Positions 1-6,449 of a stretch of DNA of 6,839 bases are shown here, one piece after another. Positions within the stretch are counted from its first letter, which is position 1. Each line of letters opens with the position of its first letter. The translations under genes and the position numbers were made by a program. The DNA lies in the NCBI GenBank assembly GCA_946478915.1, contig CAMLER010000279.1, forward strand, positions 1 through 6,839. The letters run 5' to 3'. This stretch comes from an uncultured Chryseolinea sp. (GTDB lineage: Bacteria; Bacteroidota; Bacteroidia; Cytophagales; Cyclobacteriaceae). The notes beneath the pieces are model-generated. The model did not search any database. It was not told the origin of the DNA and worked only from the letters and a program-made list of their open reading frames with translations.

Positions 1-1303
1 GATTGTGATCTCCAGTTCGTTTGAACTTGCCTTGCAATGCGAAAGCTTTTTTTGTAAGTATCTCATGAATGAAATAATTGAAGCCAATAAGCTCCACAGA
101 AGGATTATCCCTGATGTCTTGAGAGTCGAATCCTTTCACGCCGGTTTTGAGGCCTTGCTGGTAACAATATAATGCTGAATCATATGCTCTTTTTCTGAAA
201 TGGTGTTCTCCCACCTCTTCCCATACCTGAGATCCCATTTCACTATCCAGGCTATTTAATGCCTTGAGCTCTTTAAAGACTTCGTTACGAATTTCTTCAA
301 ACTTTTTTTCATTGTTGTTCTTCGAATAAGTCTGTAACATGTTACGCAAAAGGTGCAGAAATAGATCCGAATCCTTGACTGTGGGCGTTTTGTATAATTC
401 GTAAGCTTTGGAAAAATATTTCAGTGCATCTTTGAAAAGACTATCATTTTTGAATGTCTCTCCAAGACATAAATAATACCATGCCCTTTCATCGAGATTT
501 TTCGTTTTCGCATTTAGTTCAAGAGCGGTTAAATAATGTTTGATGGCCAACTCTGAATTTTGCATATCCCGATAGATATTGGCTACCATCCCATGGGCAA
601 GTTCAATTCGGCGAGGTTCTAATTTTTTGGCTACTTCTAAAGTTTTTGATCCATAGGACAATGCTTTCTCAAAGTCGAATTGTGATCTGTTAGTCGCAGC
701 TAAACTATAGTAGTTTCGAAATAGTTTTAGCGAATCACTAAACCCGATTTTCTCACGAATGAGTAGTGCTTTTTCATAACAATTCTCTGCTTCATAGAAG
801 TCAAACTTGTAATACTTGTAAATGTTGCCCAAACCATGATAGCAATCACTGACTTCGGAACTCCACTCTCCTTTCGATTTCTTCCAAATATTTAACGCCG
901 CTTTGTAATGGTAAATAGGTGTGTCTATTTCAATAGTGAGCCGGTTATAAAATTCTCCCAGGTTGAAGTGTAATAGAGCAAGTTCGTCCGTGTTTGAAAT
1001 ATCTTTAGCCACATCGAGCGCACCCTTCAGCCAGCGAAATACATCCTCCTGATACCTGTCATTTTCAATTGCAATCGCTCCTAATTTGTTTACGCACTTT
1101 ACATAAATGTCCCAATCTTTTAATTCACTGGCCAAGTTCATAGCTTGCACGTATGTCTGAATTGCCTTTTCAGGATTTTTAGAGATCTCAGAATCTGCTT
1201 TGGCTGCCAGTGCGCGTGCACGCTCGTCCGCTTGCGCAAATGCATGAAAATGCAATACCGCGGTAAAAATAATTACCAGTAGAAACTTAGGTGAGGGGTC
1301 CAT
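1..1303 (-). CDS. Secreted TPR-repeat protein, N-terminal 434 residues; probable CHAT-domain protein, cut by window edge
   Basis: The frame is open without a stop from an ATG at 1303 to the window edge, so the C-terminus is missing. Residues 1-24 form a signal peptide: short polar start, hydrophobic stretch FLLVIIFTAVL, then AFA before QADE as a likely signal peptidase I site. An in-frame TAA lies about 35 bases upstream, which supports this start. Residues 45 to about 390 are helical tetratricopeptide-like repeats, for example EAENCYEKALLIREK (171-185), ELAIKHYLTALELNAK (251-266) and DALKYFSKAYELYK (292-305). TPRs act as protein-binding scaffolds. The last part, YDSALYCYQQGLKTG, then DNPSVE (399-404) and KKAFALQGKFKRTGD (418-432), resembles the segment that joins TPRs to a CHAT caspase-like peptidase domain in many Bacteroidota proteins. 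That is recalled family pattern, not a search result. A TPR sensor kinase is the main alternative. The gene lies 161 bases after the symporter and probably has its own promoter. Confidence 0.85.
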   Translation of the reverse strand, partial: MDPSPKFLLVIIFTAVLHFHAFAQADERARALAAKADSEISKNPEKAIQTYVQAMNLASELKDWDIYVKCVNKLGAIAIENDRYQEDVFRWLKGALDVAKDISNTDELALLHFNLGEFYNRLTIEIDTPIYHYKAALNIWKKSKGEWSSEVSDCYHGLGNIYKYYKFDFYEAENCYEKALLIREKIGFSDSLKLFRNYYSLAATNRSQFDFEKALSYGSKTLEVAKKLEPRRIELAHGMVANIYRDMQNSELAIKHYLTALELNAKTKNLDERAWYYLCLGETFKNDSLFKDALKYFSKAYELYKTPTVKDSDLFLHLLRNMLQTYSKNNNEKKFEEIRNEVFKELKALNSLDSEMGSQVWEEVGEHHFRKRAYDSALYCYQQGLKTGVKGFDSQDIRDNPSVELIGFNYFIHEILTKKAFALQGKFKRTGDHN

Positions 1304-1464
1304 TCTATCCCCGAAGATAGGGATTCCCGAGGGTTATTGTGATTGTATAACCTCGAATATTGAACAAAGAAGGAACACAGAGCCACCTGCCTGTCCGATA
1401 GGCCAGCCAGAGCCAAGCAGGAGCCTTAGGCTCGAGCGAACCTCGAACTTTTAACATTTAACTT
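1304..1464. other. Intergenic gap with short hairpins between symporter and TPR gene
   Basis: No gene is visible in this 161-base gap. It holds several short inverted repeats. GAGCC (1421-1425) pairs with GGCTC (1429-1433) across a 3-base loop. CTGCCT (1387-1392) pairs with AGGCCAG (1400-1406) with one bulged base. Overlapping stems sit next to the TPR gene start (separate entry). None is followed by a T-run on the minus strand, so no intrinsic terminator is called for the sugar operon. No convincing promoter for the TPR gene was found either. Confidence 0.5.
1305..1324 (-). promoter_or_regulatory. Two mutually exclusive short stems abutting the TPR gene start
   Basis: CTATC (1305-1309) can pair with GATAG (1316-1320). 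ATCCC (1307-1311) can instead pair with GGGAT (1320-1324). The two stems share bases, so only one can form at a time. On the transcript the 3' side of each lies 1 to 3 bases before the AUG at 1303. A role in translation initiation is possible, but 5-base stems of this kind also arise by chance. Confidence 0.2.
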
Positions 1465-2721
1465 TCAACCCCCTATAGGGGCAGCGTTGTAACCTTTCCA
1501 ACCGTACCATAAGACTACCAGAAAGCAGAGGCAGGGAAGGATAAATGATTGCTGAATGCCAATTTCGTCAGCCATGTAGCCCATCACCGGAGGCAAAATT
1601 GCTCCACCCACAATAGCCATAATAATGAACGATGAACCTAACTTCGTATTCGCACCAAGATCTTTAACTCCCAACGCAAAAATTGTTGGAAACATGATCG
1701 ACATAAAGAAGTTTACGGCCAGAACAGCGTAGACCGCCAAATAGCCCTCCGCCAAAACTCCAGTAAGGCAAAGAAGCGCAGCAACCCCCGCATAGGTCGT
1801 CAAGAGTTTGTGATCCTTAATGAACGTCATCATCCAGGTGCCCAAAAACCTGCCGGCAACAAACAGGAAAGTGCCGATCGCTAGAAAACTTTGTGAAGCC
1901 GTCTCCTTTGAAGTTCCAGGTAGTATTTCAATTACATAATTAATGGTAATGCCCCATATACCGGCCTGTGCTCCCACATAAAACAATTGCGCAATGACCG
2001 CATATGTCAGATGTCTTTTTTTAAAAATGTTCTTGTCAAACTTTAAGGCTTGCCCCTTAGCAGGCTCCGGCATTCGGGTCAGAAAAAACAAGAAGGCTAC
2101 CAGAAGAACAACTCCCGCAATCATTGCATATGGCAGAATTACTGCATCCGCTGCCTGTTGTTTTTCCGCCACCGTAGTCATTTCTCCTTCGTTACCTGCA
2201 AATATGAAACGCCCAGCAATCCACGGACCTACGACCAGTGCGAGCCCATTAAACGATTGTGAGAAATTCAATCGCTGAACTGACGACTCGGGTTTACCCA
2301 GGATGGTAACGTAGGGGTTAGCTGCCGTTTCAAGAAATGCAAGGCCGCTTGCAATGATGTATAACGCTCCTAAAAAAAAACCGAAAGTGAGCAGCTTAGC
2401 GGAAGGTATGAAGAGAAGCGCACCAATGGCGTACAATATAAGTCCAAGTAATATTCCTTTCTTGTAACTGTACCGCTCCATGAAAAAGCCGGCAGGCAGA
2501 GCAATGGTAAAATACCCCAGGTAAAAAGCTGTTTCTATAAACAAAGCCTGCGCCCTGCTGATCTCAAACACCGGCTGAAAATGCGCAATCAAAGCCGAGT
2601 TCATGATATTGGCCATACCCCACAAAAAGAAAAGGCTGGTCACCAGAATAAAAGGAACCAGGTACGATTTATTGCTATCAATGGTTTCTGTTGATACAGC
2701 TTCTGTAGTAGGGATAGGCAT
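1465..2721 (-). CDS. fucP: FucP-like sugar:proton symporter (MFS, fucose-galactose-glucose family)
   Basis: This 418-residue inner-membrane permease of the major facilitator superfamily probably imports L-fucose or a related sugar with a proton. It is hydrophobic throughout, in the pattern of 12 membrane helices after a polar N-terminus of about 20 residues. Family landmarks are FFLWGMANIMN (31-41) in helix 1, GYFTIALPAGFFMERYSYKKG (69-89) around helix 2 and the following loop, and FLETAANPYVTILG (129-142) followed by SVQRLNFSQSFN. Length is normal (E. coli FucP has 438). Glu131 matches the functional Glu135 of E. coli FucP. Ser42, however, sits where FucP has Asp46 (LND there, MNS here), so coupling or substrate may differ. 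It is the last gene of a likely operon, 36 bases after the FAH-family gene. The substrate is inferred from those neighbours; another hexose or 6-deoxyhexose is possible. Confidence 0.88.
   Translation of the reverse strand: MPIPTTEAVSTETIDSNKSYLVPFILVTSLFFLWGMANIMNSALIAHFQPVFEISRAQALFIETAFYLGYFTIALPAGFFMERYSYKKGILLGLILYAIGALLFIPSAKLLTFGFFLGALYIIASGLAFLETAANPYVTILGKPESSVQRLNFSQSFNGLALVVGPWIAGRFIFAGNEGEMTTVAEKQQAADAVILPYAMIAGVVLLVAFLFFLTRMPEPAKGQALKFDKNIFKKRHLTYAVIAQLFYVGAQAGIWGITINYVIEILPGTSKETASQSFLAIGTFLFVAGRFLGTWMMTFIKDHKLLTTYAGVAALLCLTGVLAEGYLAVYAVLAVNFFMSIMFPTIFALGVKDLGANTKLGSSFIIMAIVGGAILPPVMGYMADEIGIQQSFILPCLCFLVVLWYGWKGYNAAPIGG
1470..1481. repeat. Perfect 12-base palindrome at the 3' end of the symporter gene
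   Basis: CCCCTATAGGGG is a perfect palindrome encoding part of the terminal Pro-Ile-Gly, just before the stop codon at 1465-1467. As RNA it would form four G-C pairs around a UAUA loop. The minus-strand sequence that follows (GTTGAAAGTTAAATG) has no proper T-run, so it is at best a weak transcript-end hairpin. Confidence 0.35.
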
Positions 2722-2757
2722 GATTGATTCTATTGATATTTGGACTTCGCTTGAGAA

Positions 2758-3606
2758 TTACAACGCTTTGGCAACCTGACGCTGCTCACCAAGACCCTCA
2801 ATACCCAACTCGATTACATCCCCGGGTTTGATAAAGATTGGTGGCTTAAATCCTAATCCGACTCCTGCCGGCGTGCCGGTAGATATAATATCGCCCGGTA
2901 GCAGGGTCATAAACTGACTGATGTAGCTCACTAATGTCGGCACCTGAAAAACCATATCGTCTGTGTTTCCATCCTGAAGCATCTTGCCATTAAGCTTTAG
3001 CCACATGTGCAGGTTATTAAAATCTTTGATCTCATCTTTGGTAACCATAAATGGCCCCATCGGTGCGAAAGTGTCGCAGCTCTTCCCTTTTACCCACTGA
3101 CCGTTTCGCTCCAGTTGAAATTCACGCTCGCTGTAATCATTGTGCAAACAGAATCCGGCGACATAATCCATTGCATTCTTTTCTTCTACATAAGTGGCTT
3201 TCTTTCCGATGACCACTGCCAATTCTACTTCCCAATCGGTTTTCGCACTATTGCGTGGAATCACAAGGTCATCACTGGGGCCGCATAGCGCGGTCGTTGA
3301 TTTAAAAAACAAGATCGGCTCTTTCGGCAATGGCATGTTGGATTCTGCTGCATGCTTGGCAAAGTTAAGCCCTACACAAATAATCTTTGAAGGCCTGGTG
3401 AAAGGTGCACCATAACGGACACCCGCTTTTACTTTGGGCAGCTTAGAAACGTTTGCTTCCAACCATTTGGCTAAGCGCTCAAGGCCGTTGTTCTCAAAAA
3501 AAATTTCACCAAAGTCCTCGCCGAAGGATGAGACATCAAGCGTTTCATTGTTAAATACCACTGCGGGTTTCTCTTTCCCCGGATCACCAAATCTTAAAAG
3601 CTTCAT
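2758..3606 (-). CDS. FAH-family hydrolase, probable 2,4-diketo-3-deoxy-L-fuconate (or -rhamnonate) hydrolase
   Basis: This 282-residue cytoplasmic enzyme of the fumarylacetoacetate hydrolase family probably cleaves a C-C bond in 2,4-diketo-3-deoxy-L-fuconate to give pyruvate and L-lactate. The N-terminal part, residues 1 to about 70, is the small cap region. The catalytic fold follows: ICVGLNFAKHAAE (76-88), the metal-binding pair Glu126 and Glu128 in DWEVELAVVIG, Asp157 in LHNDYSERE, the GKSCDTFAPMGP signature (174-185) and STGTPAGVG (242-250). All expected metal ligands are present and the length is normal. Proteins of this kind are often labelled ureidoglycolate lyase, but the adjacent SDR dehydrogenase and FucP-like symporter favour sugar-acid breakdown. 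It lies 25 bases after the SDR gene and 36 before the symporter. Family is certain; substrate is inferred. Confidence 0.9.
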   Translation of the reverse strand: MKLLRFGDPGKEKPAVVFNNETLDVSSFGEDFGEIFFENNGLERLAKWLEANVSKLPKVKAGVRYGAPFTRPSKIICVGLNFAKHAAESNMPLPKEPILFFKSTTALCGPSDDLVIPRNSAKTDWEVELAVVIGKKATYVEEKNAMDYVAGFCLHNDYSEREFQLERNGQWVKGKSCDTFAPMGPFMVTKDEIKDFNNLHMWLKLNGKMLQDGNTDDMVFQVPTLVSYISQFMTLLPGDIISTGTPAGVGLGFKPPIFIKPGDVIELGIEGLGEQRQVAKAL

Positions 3607-3631
3607 AGTTATTGTTCAGAAATAAAAAAAA

Positions 3632-4408
3632 TTAATTGCGTAACTTAATATAGCCACCGTCGATGGGATAATCTGTTCCTGTCACAAATGCTGCTTCGTC
3701 TGAACAGAGATATAACGCCAGCGATGCAACCTCTTCGGGCTTTCCCATCCGGCCAATAGGTTGAACCTTGGAGAGCTTTTCAAACATCTCTTGCTCCTGA
3801 CCCGCATAATTCTTTTTCAGGAATCCATCGACAAAGGCAGTGTGGATACGGGCGGGAGAAATGCAATTGCATCGAATATTATGCGCAACATAATCCTGAG
3901 CAACGGAGTATGTCATCGAAATGAGTGCGCCTTTGCTCATAGAGTAAGCAAAGCGATCGGCAATGGCTATACTTCCTGCGATCGAAGCAAGGTTTAATAT
4001 CGCGCCACCACCTTGCTTTTTCATCTGTTCGATTACTCCAGCCATCGCGTTGTACACGCCCTTGACGTTAACCGCAAAAATCCGGTCAAAATCACTCTCG
4101 GTTGTGTTATCCAACCTACCGATGTGGGAAATTCCAGCACAATTTACCAGGATGTCTACGCGTCCAAAGTCTTTTATAACTGCTTCAAACACTTCTTTGA
4201 CCTGGGCCTGTTCAGCTACATTGCAGGTAAAAGCTTTTGCTTTTCCTCCTTTCGATACAATATTCTTTACCGTTTCGTCGCCCGTTGCTGCATTGAGTTC
4301 GAGGATTAATACCACAGCGCCCCGTGCCGCAAACAATTCAGCGATGGCCTTTCCGATCCCACTTCCTCCTCCTGTAATTGCCGCAATTTTACCGTCGAGA
4401 TTAAACAT
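3632..4408 (-). CDS. SDR dehydrogenase, probable 2-keto-3-deoxy-L-fuconate (or -rhamnonate) dehydrogenase
   Basis: This 258-residue classical short-chain dehydrogenase/reductase probably oxidises the 4-hydroxyl of 2-keto-3-deoxy-L-fuconate, making the diketo substrate of the FAH-family neighbour. It has the nucleotide motif TGGGSGIG (12-19) and an acidic residue, Glu37, at the end of the second strand, which suggests NAD rather than NADP. NCAG (89-92) replaces the usual NNAG. Asn114, Ser142, Tyr155 and Lys159 (YSMSK) form the catalytic set. The C-terminal substrate region has SPARIHTAFVDGF (184-196) and PIGRMGKPEEVA (217-228), which as recalled is typical of SDRs in fucose/rhamnose clusters. 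YPIDGGY (247-253) closes the fold. It starts 17 bases after the HNH gene and ends 25 before the FAH gene, so co-transcription is likely. SDR membership is certain; the substrate rests on context. Confidence 0.9.
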   Translation of the reverse strand: MFNLDGKIAAITGGGSGIGKAIAELFAARGAVVLILELNAATGDETVKNIVSKGGKAKAFTCNVAEQAQVKEVFEAVIKDFGRVDILVNCAGISHIGRLDNTTESDFDRIFAVNVKGVYNAMAGVIEQMKKQGGGAILNLASIAGSIAIADRFAYSMSKGALISMTYSVAQDYVAHNIRCNCISPARIHTAFVDGFLKKNYAGQEQEMFEKLSKVQPIGRMGKPEEVASLALYLCSDEAAFVTGTDYPIDGGYIKLRN

Positions 4409-4425
4409 GATTTTCTTGAATTCGA

Positions 4426-4932
4426 TTAATGGGTATGGGTACTAAGGAAGCTGTCCCATTCACCCGCCTGGCCGTTAAGATGATCTTTAAGAAATATTGC
4501 GTAAGATGGCTTATATGGTTTTTTCCGGAGGGGCATGTCAGCCTCCTCAGGAGTAAAGTCTCCTTTCTTAGCGTTGCATTTTTTGCAGGCGGCTACGAGA
4601 TTAATCCAGGTATCTTTGCCACCCTTTGCCCTGGGTACCACATGATCAATTGTGAGATCACGACGGGTTCCGCAGTATTGACATTCAAAGTTGTCGCGTT
4701 TGAAGATATTTTGCCGGGTAAGATTAACGCCCTTGTAGGGGGCGTTCACATATCGATTTAACCTTATTACAGACGGCATCGGGAAGCTTTGTGTTACAGA
4801 ATGCAAACGGTGGCCGTTAGCCGGCCTGACCAGTTCACTCTTTTTTAGAAAAACCAAAATAAAGGCGCGCTCCACTGAACAAACCATCAGTGGACTATTA
4901 TCCTGATTGAGCACCAATACTCTGCTATTCAT
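4426..4932 (-). CDS. Small HNH-domain endonuclease-like protein
   Basis: This is a 168-residue HNH-family protein. The N-terminal 75 residues, beginning RVLVLNQDNSPLMVCSVERA (4-23), form a conserved-looking lead domain of unknown role. The HNH core follows: CQYC (84-87), TIDHVVPRAKGG (94-105) with Asp96 and His97, Asn111 in the INLV segment, and CKKCN (116-120). The two CxxC pairs should bind a structural zinc, and His97 with Asn111 and Asn120 should form the metal-dependent nuclease centre. All are present, so it looks intact. Stand-alone proteins of this type are common in Bacteroidota, and their substrate is unknown to me. No methylase, phage or toxin partner is nearby. It lies 17 bases before the SDR gene and may share its transcript, although a functional tie to sugar use is not apparent. 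Confidence 0.9.
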   Translation of the reverse strand: MNSRVLVLNQDNSPLMVCSVERAFILVFLKKSELVRPANGHRLHSVTQSFPMPSVIRLNRYVNAPYKGVNLTRQNIFKRDNFECQYCGTRRDLTIDHVVPRAKGGKDTWINLVAACKKCNAKKGDFTPEEADMPLRKKPYKPSYAIFLKDHLNGQAGEWDSFLSTHTH

Positions 4933-5013
4933 TTCGCAATAGTATTAATTTAATCGGCAGAAGGAACGCCACACAATTCCAATTCTACTGTCAGCACAGC
5001 GCCTTCATGATGG

Positions 5014-5043
5014 TAAGATATAACCATTCTGGCTAACTACAAA
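5014..5043 (-). promoter_or_regulatory. Candidate Bacteroidota-type promoter for the HNH/sugar operon
   Basis: On the minus strand TTTG (5043-5040) is followed after 17 bases by TATATCTTA (5022-5014). This is close to the Bacteroidota -33 TTTG / -7 TAnnTTTG consensus, with mismatches in the -7 element. It would leave a leader of roughly 75 bases before the HNH start at 4932. The position, in the only sizeable gap upstream of the four-gene block, makes it reasonable, but the match is imperfect. Confidence 0.3.
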
Positions 5044-5093
5044 GATGTTTACCAGTTGTCGGTTGCATGTAAGCGACACGCAAGGGGTTGAAT

Positions 5094-5112
5094 CCGGAAA
5101 AAATTATTCCGG
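5094..5112. repeat. Inverted repeat spanning the NlpC/P60 stop codon
   Basis: CCGGAA (5094-5099) and TTCCGG (5107-5112) form a perfect 6-base stem with a 7-base loop that contains the stop codon (5104-5106). A direct repeat, GAATCCGG at 5090-5097 and 5115-5122, surrounds it. On the minus strand no T-run follows the stem, so it does not qualify as a standard terminator, though it could stabilise the 3' end of the transcript. Confidence 0.3.
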
Positions 5113-5895
5113 CAGAATCCGGCGTAGGTGCGAAAATTCGTGTGTTAATAATCTCGTATCCTGGTTAAGGATTCCCTCCTCATTAAACGAGTCGACGCGT
5201 ACCTTTCCTGAAGAATGGATAATCTTGTCCTTCTCCAATAAAATGCCCACGTGATTTATCTTTCCACCTGTGGTCTTAAAAAATGCAAGGTCTCCAGGTT
5301 TTGCTTCATGAGCCACAGCCACAGGCTTGCCCTGGACTGCTTGTTGCCCCGAGTCTCTTTGAAGTCGATAACCACATATTTTAAAAACCATCTGCGTAAA
5401 TCCAGAGCAGTCGACTCCAAATGTGCTTTTTCCTCCCCATAGATAAGGTGAGTTCAAATATTTTACCGCAGTTGTTCTTAGAAACTCAAATTCTCTTTTC
5501 TGTCCAAGATTTTTCGCCTCCCCAATAAAGGCAAATTGCTCTTCCATTTTAAAAAGTTCGGTGCTGGAAATTGGTATCATGCTACCCATGAGGATCAGCT
5601 GTCGACTTTTGTTGTAGAGAATGCTGGAGACCACATCCGTAGTGATCTTGAACTCTGCATGATTCAGGTATTCAAAATACTCTTTAGAAATTGCGTGATG
5701 CTGTTTTGCGTCGATCCAACCCTCGTACTGATCAAAGTGGGTTCGAATCCAGAACCAGTTTCTTTCCTTTTCTTCATTAAGCACTTCGTAATGATCACCG
5801 AAAAGTAACTGTGTTACCTGCTCAGCTTTGTCCGACGGTTCGGCTCTAACAGGTACAATGCTGAGGCGGCAAACCCCGAATTCCAAAATCTCCAT
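5104..5895 (-). CDS. NlpC/P60 (C40) cysteine peptidase with N-terminal SH3b domains, no signal peptide
   Basis: This 263-residue protein probably cuts the gamma-D-glutamyl to diamino-acid bond of cell-wall peptides. Residues 1 to about 65 look like a bacterial SH3 domain (VPVRAEPSDKAEQVTQLLFG, then WFWIRT and EGWID). A second, weaker SH3-like segment runs to about residue 130. The NlpC/P60 domain fills 135-263: SPYLWGG (149-155), the nucleophile Cys163 in GVDCSGF, His215 in INHVGI and His227 in IIHSSG. The triad is complete. No signal peptide or lipobox is visible and the start is fixed by the SmpB gene ending 15 bases upstream, so the product is probably cytoplasmic. That fits the dipeptidyl-peptidase VI / YkfC type, which recycles muropeptides after import. 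A secreted hydrolase is less likely. It is probably co-transcribed with smpB. Confidence 0.9.
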   Translation of the reverse strand: MEILEFGVCRLSIVPVRAEPSDKAEQVTQLLFGDHYEVLNEEKERNWFWIRTHFDQYEGWIDAKQHHAISKEYFEYLNHAEFKITTDVVSSILYNKSRQLILMGSMIPISSTELFKMEEQFAFIGEAKNLGQKREFEFLRTTAVKYLNSPYLWGGKSTFGVDCSGFTQMVFKICGYRLQRDSGQQAVQGKPVAVAHEAKPGDLAFFKTTGGKINHVGILLEKDKIIHSSGKVRVDSFNEEGILNQDTRLLTHEFSHLRRILPE

Positions 5896-5910
5896 TGAGA
5901 AAAAATTATT

Positions 5911-6375
5911 TTATTTCAACTTCAAACGGTCAAGCTCCCGTTTGGCGTCGCGATCCTTTATAGTATTTCTTTTATCAAAAACTTTTTTTCCCCTGGCGAC
6001 AGCGATTTCCAACTTCGCCAGGCCCCGGTCATTGATGAATAGCCGTGTTGGCACTAAGGTAAGCCCTTTCTCCTCTACTTTACCTTCAAGCTTCTTAATT
6101 TCAGACCGCTTCAAGAGCAATTTCCGTTCGCGTGTAGCCTCATGATTGTAATGCGTACCCTGGGCATATGGTGTAATATTTATCCCCTTCACAAACAGTT
6201 CTCTGTTGTTGAGGTAACAATATCCATCCTGTAGATTCACCTTTCCTTCTCTGATAGATTTAATCTCAGTTCCGGTCAGGACCATGCCCGCAATGTACTT
6301 ATCAAGCAATTCATATTCGAATCCTGCCTGCCGGTTTCTAATATTGATATCGTTCGAAAATCGCTTCATGTTCAT
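5911..6375 (-). CDS. smpB: SsrA-binding protein SmpB
   Basis: SmpB (154 residues) binds tmRNA and brings it to stalled ribosomes, so that unfinished proteins are tagged for destruction and ribosomes are freed. The sequence covers the whole family: NIRNRQAGFEYELLDKYIAG (11-30), GTEIKSIREGKVNLQDGYC (35-53), ITPYAQGTHYNHEATRERKL (67-86) and LLLKRSEIKKLEG (86-98). The basic C-terminal tail, GKKVFDKRNTIKDRDAKREL (129-148), is the part that enters the decoding centre and mRNA channel. Length is normal. There are two possible starts, Met1 and Met3 (ATG AAC ATG AAG), and nothing in the upstream sequence decides between them. The neighbours are tsaD upstream (74-base gap) and the NlpC/P60 gene 15 bases downstream. 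No ssrA (tmRNA) gene is in the window. Confidence 0.98.
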   Translation of the reverse strand: MNMKRFSNDINIRNRQAGFEYELLDKYIAGMVLTGTEIKSIREGKVNLQDGYCYLNNRELFVKGINITPYAQGTHYNHEATRERKLLLKRSEIKKLEGKVEEKGLTLVPTRLFINDRGLAKLEIAVARGKKVFDKRNTIKDRDAKRELDRLKLK

Positions 6376-6412
6376 GTGTTGAAGTGTTGGGTGCTGACGT
6401 GCCGAAGTTTCG

Positions 6413-6434
6413 CCCTATACCTTTTACCCTATAC
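6413..6434. repeat. Short direct repeat in the tsaD-smpB gap
   Basis: CCCTATAC occurs at 6413-6420 and again at 6427-6434, 14 bases apart and on one DNA face only approximately. It is the only structure noticed in the 74-base gap between tsaD and smpB. It might mark a binding site for a regulator of smpB or simply be chance or slippage. No promoter was recognised here. Confidence 0.3.
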
Positions 6435-6449
6435 TTTATTCCCTTTCGC

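Noticed and set aside
1349..1447. The 9-base direct repeat AACCTCGAA at 1349-1357 and 1439-1447
   Set aside because: Only nine bases, no further similarity around the copies, and no mobile-element gene between them, so it is not evidence of an insertion or target duplication.
3607..3631. T-rich minus-strand stretch after the SDR stop codon as a terminator
   Set aside because: There is a T-run but no GC-rich stem before it, and the FAH gene follows 25 bases later, which fits an operon rather than a transcript end.
3963..4445. A 160-codon plus-strand reading frame opposite the SDR gene
   Set aside because: It is antisense to a clearly real SDR with a complete catalytic motif set, has unnatural composition, and matches no family. 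It is a shadow of the SDR codons.
4426..4932. HNH protein as part of a restriction or phage-defence system
   Set aside because: No methyltransferase, specificity, helicase, toxin or phage gene is nearby; the neighbours are metabolic and housekeeping genes.
4950..5027. A 25-codon minus-strand reading frame (ATG at 5027, TAA at 4950) in the gap before the HNH gene
   Set aside because: It is very short, has no recognisable motif, signal or membrane segment, and its start overlaps the proposed promoter. A frame this short is expected by chance.
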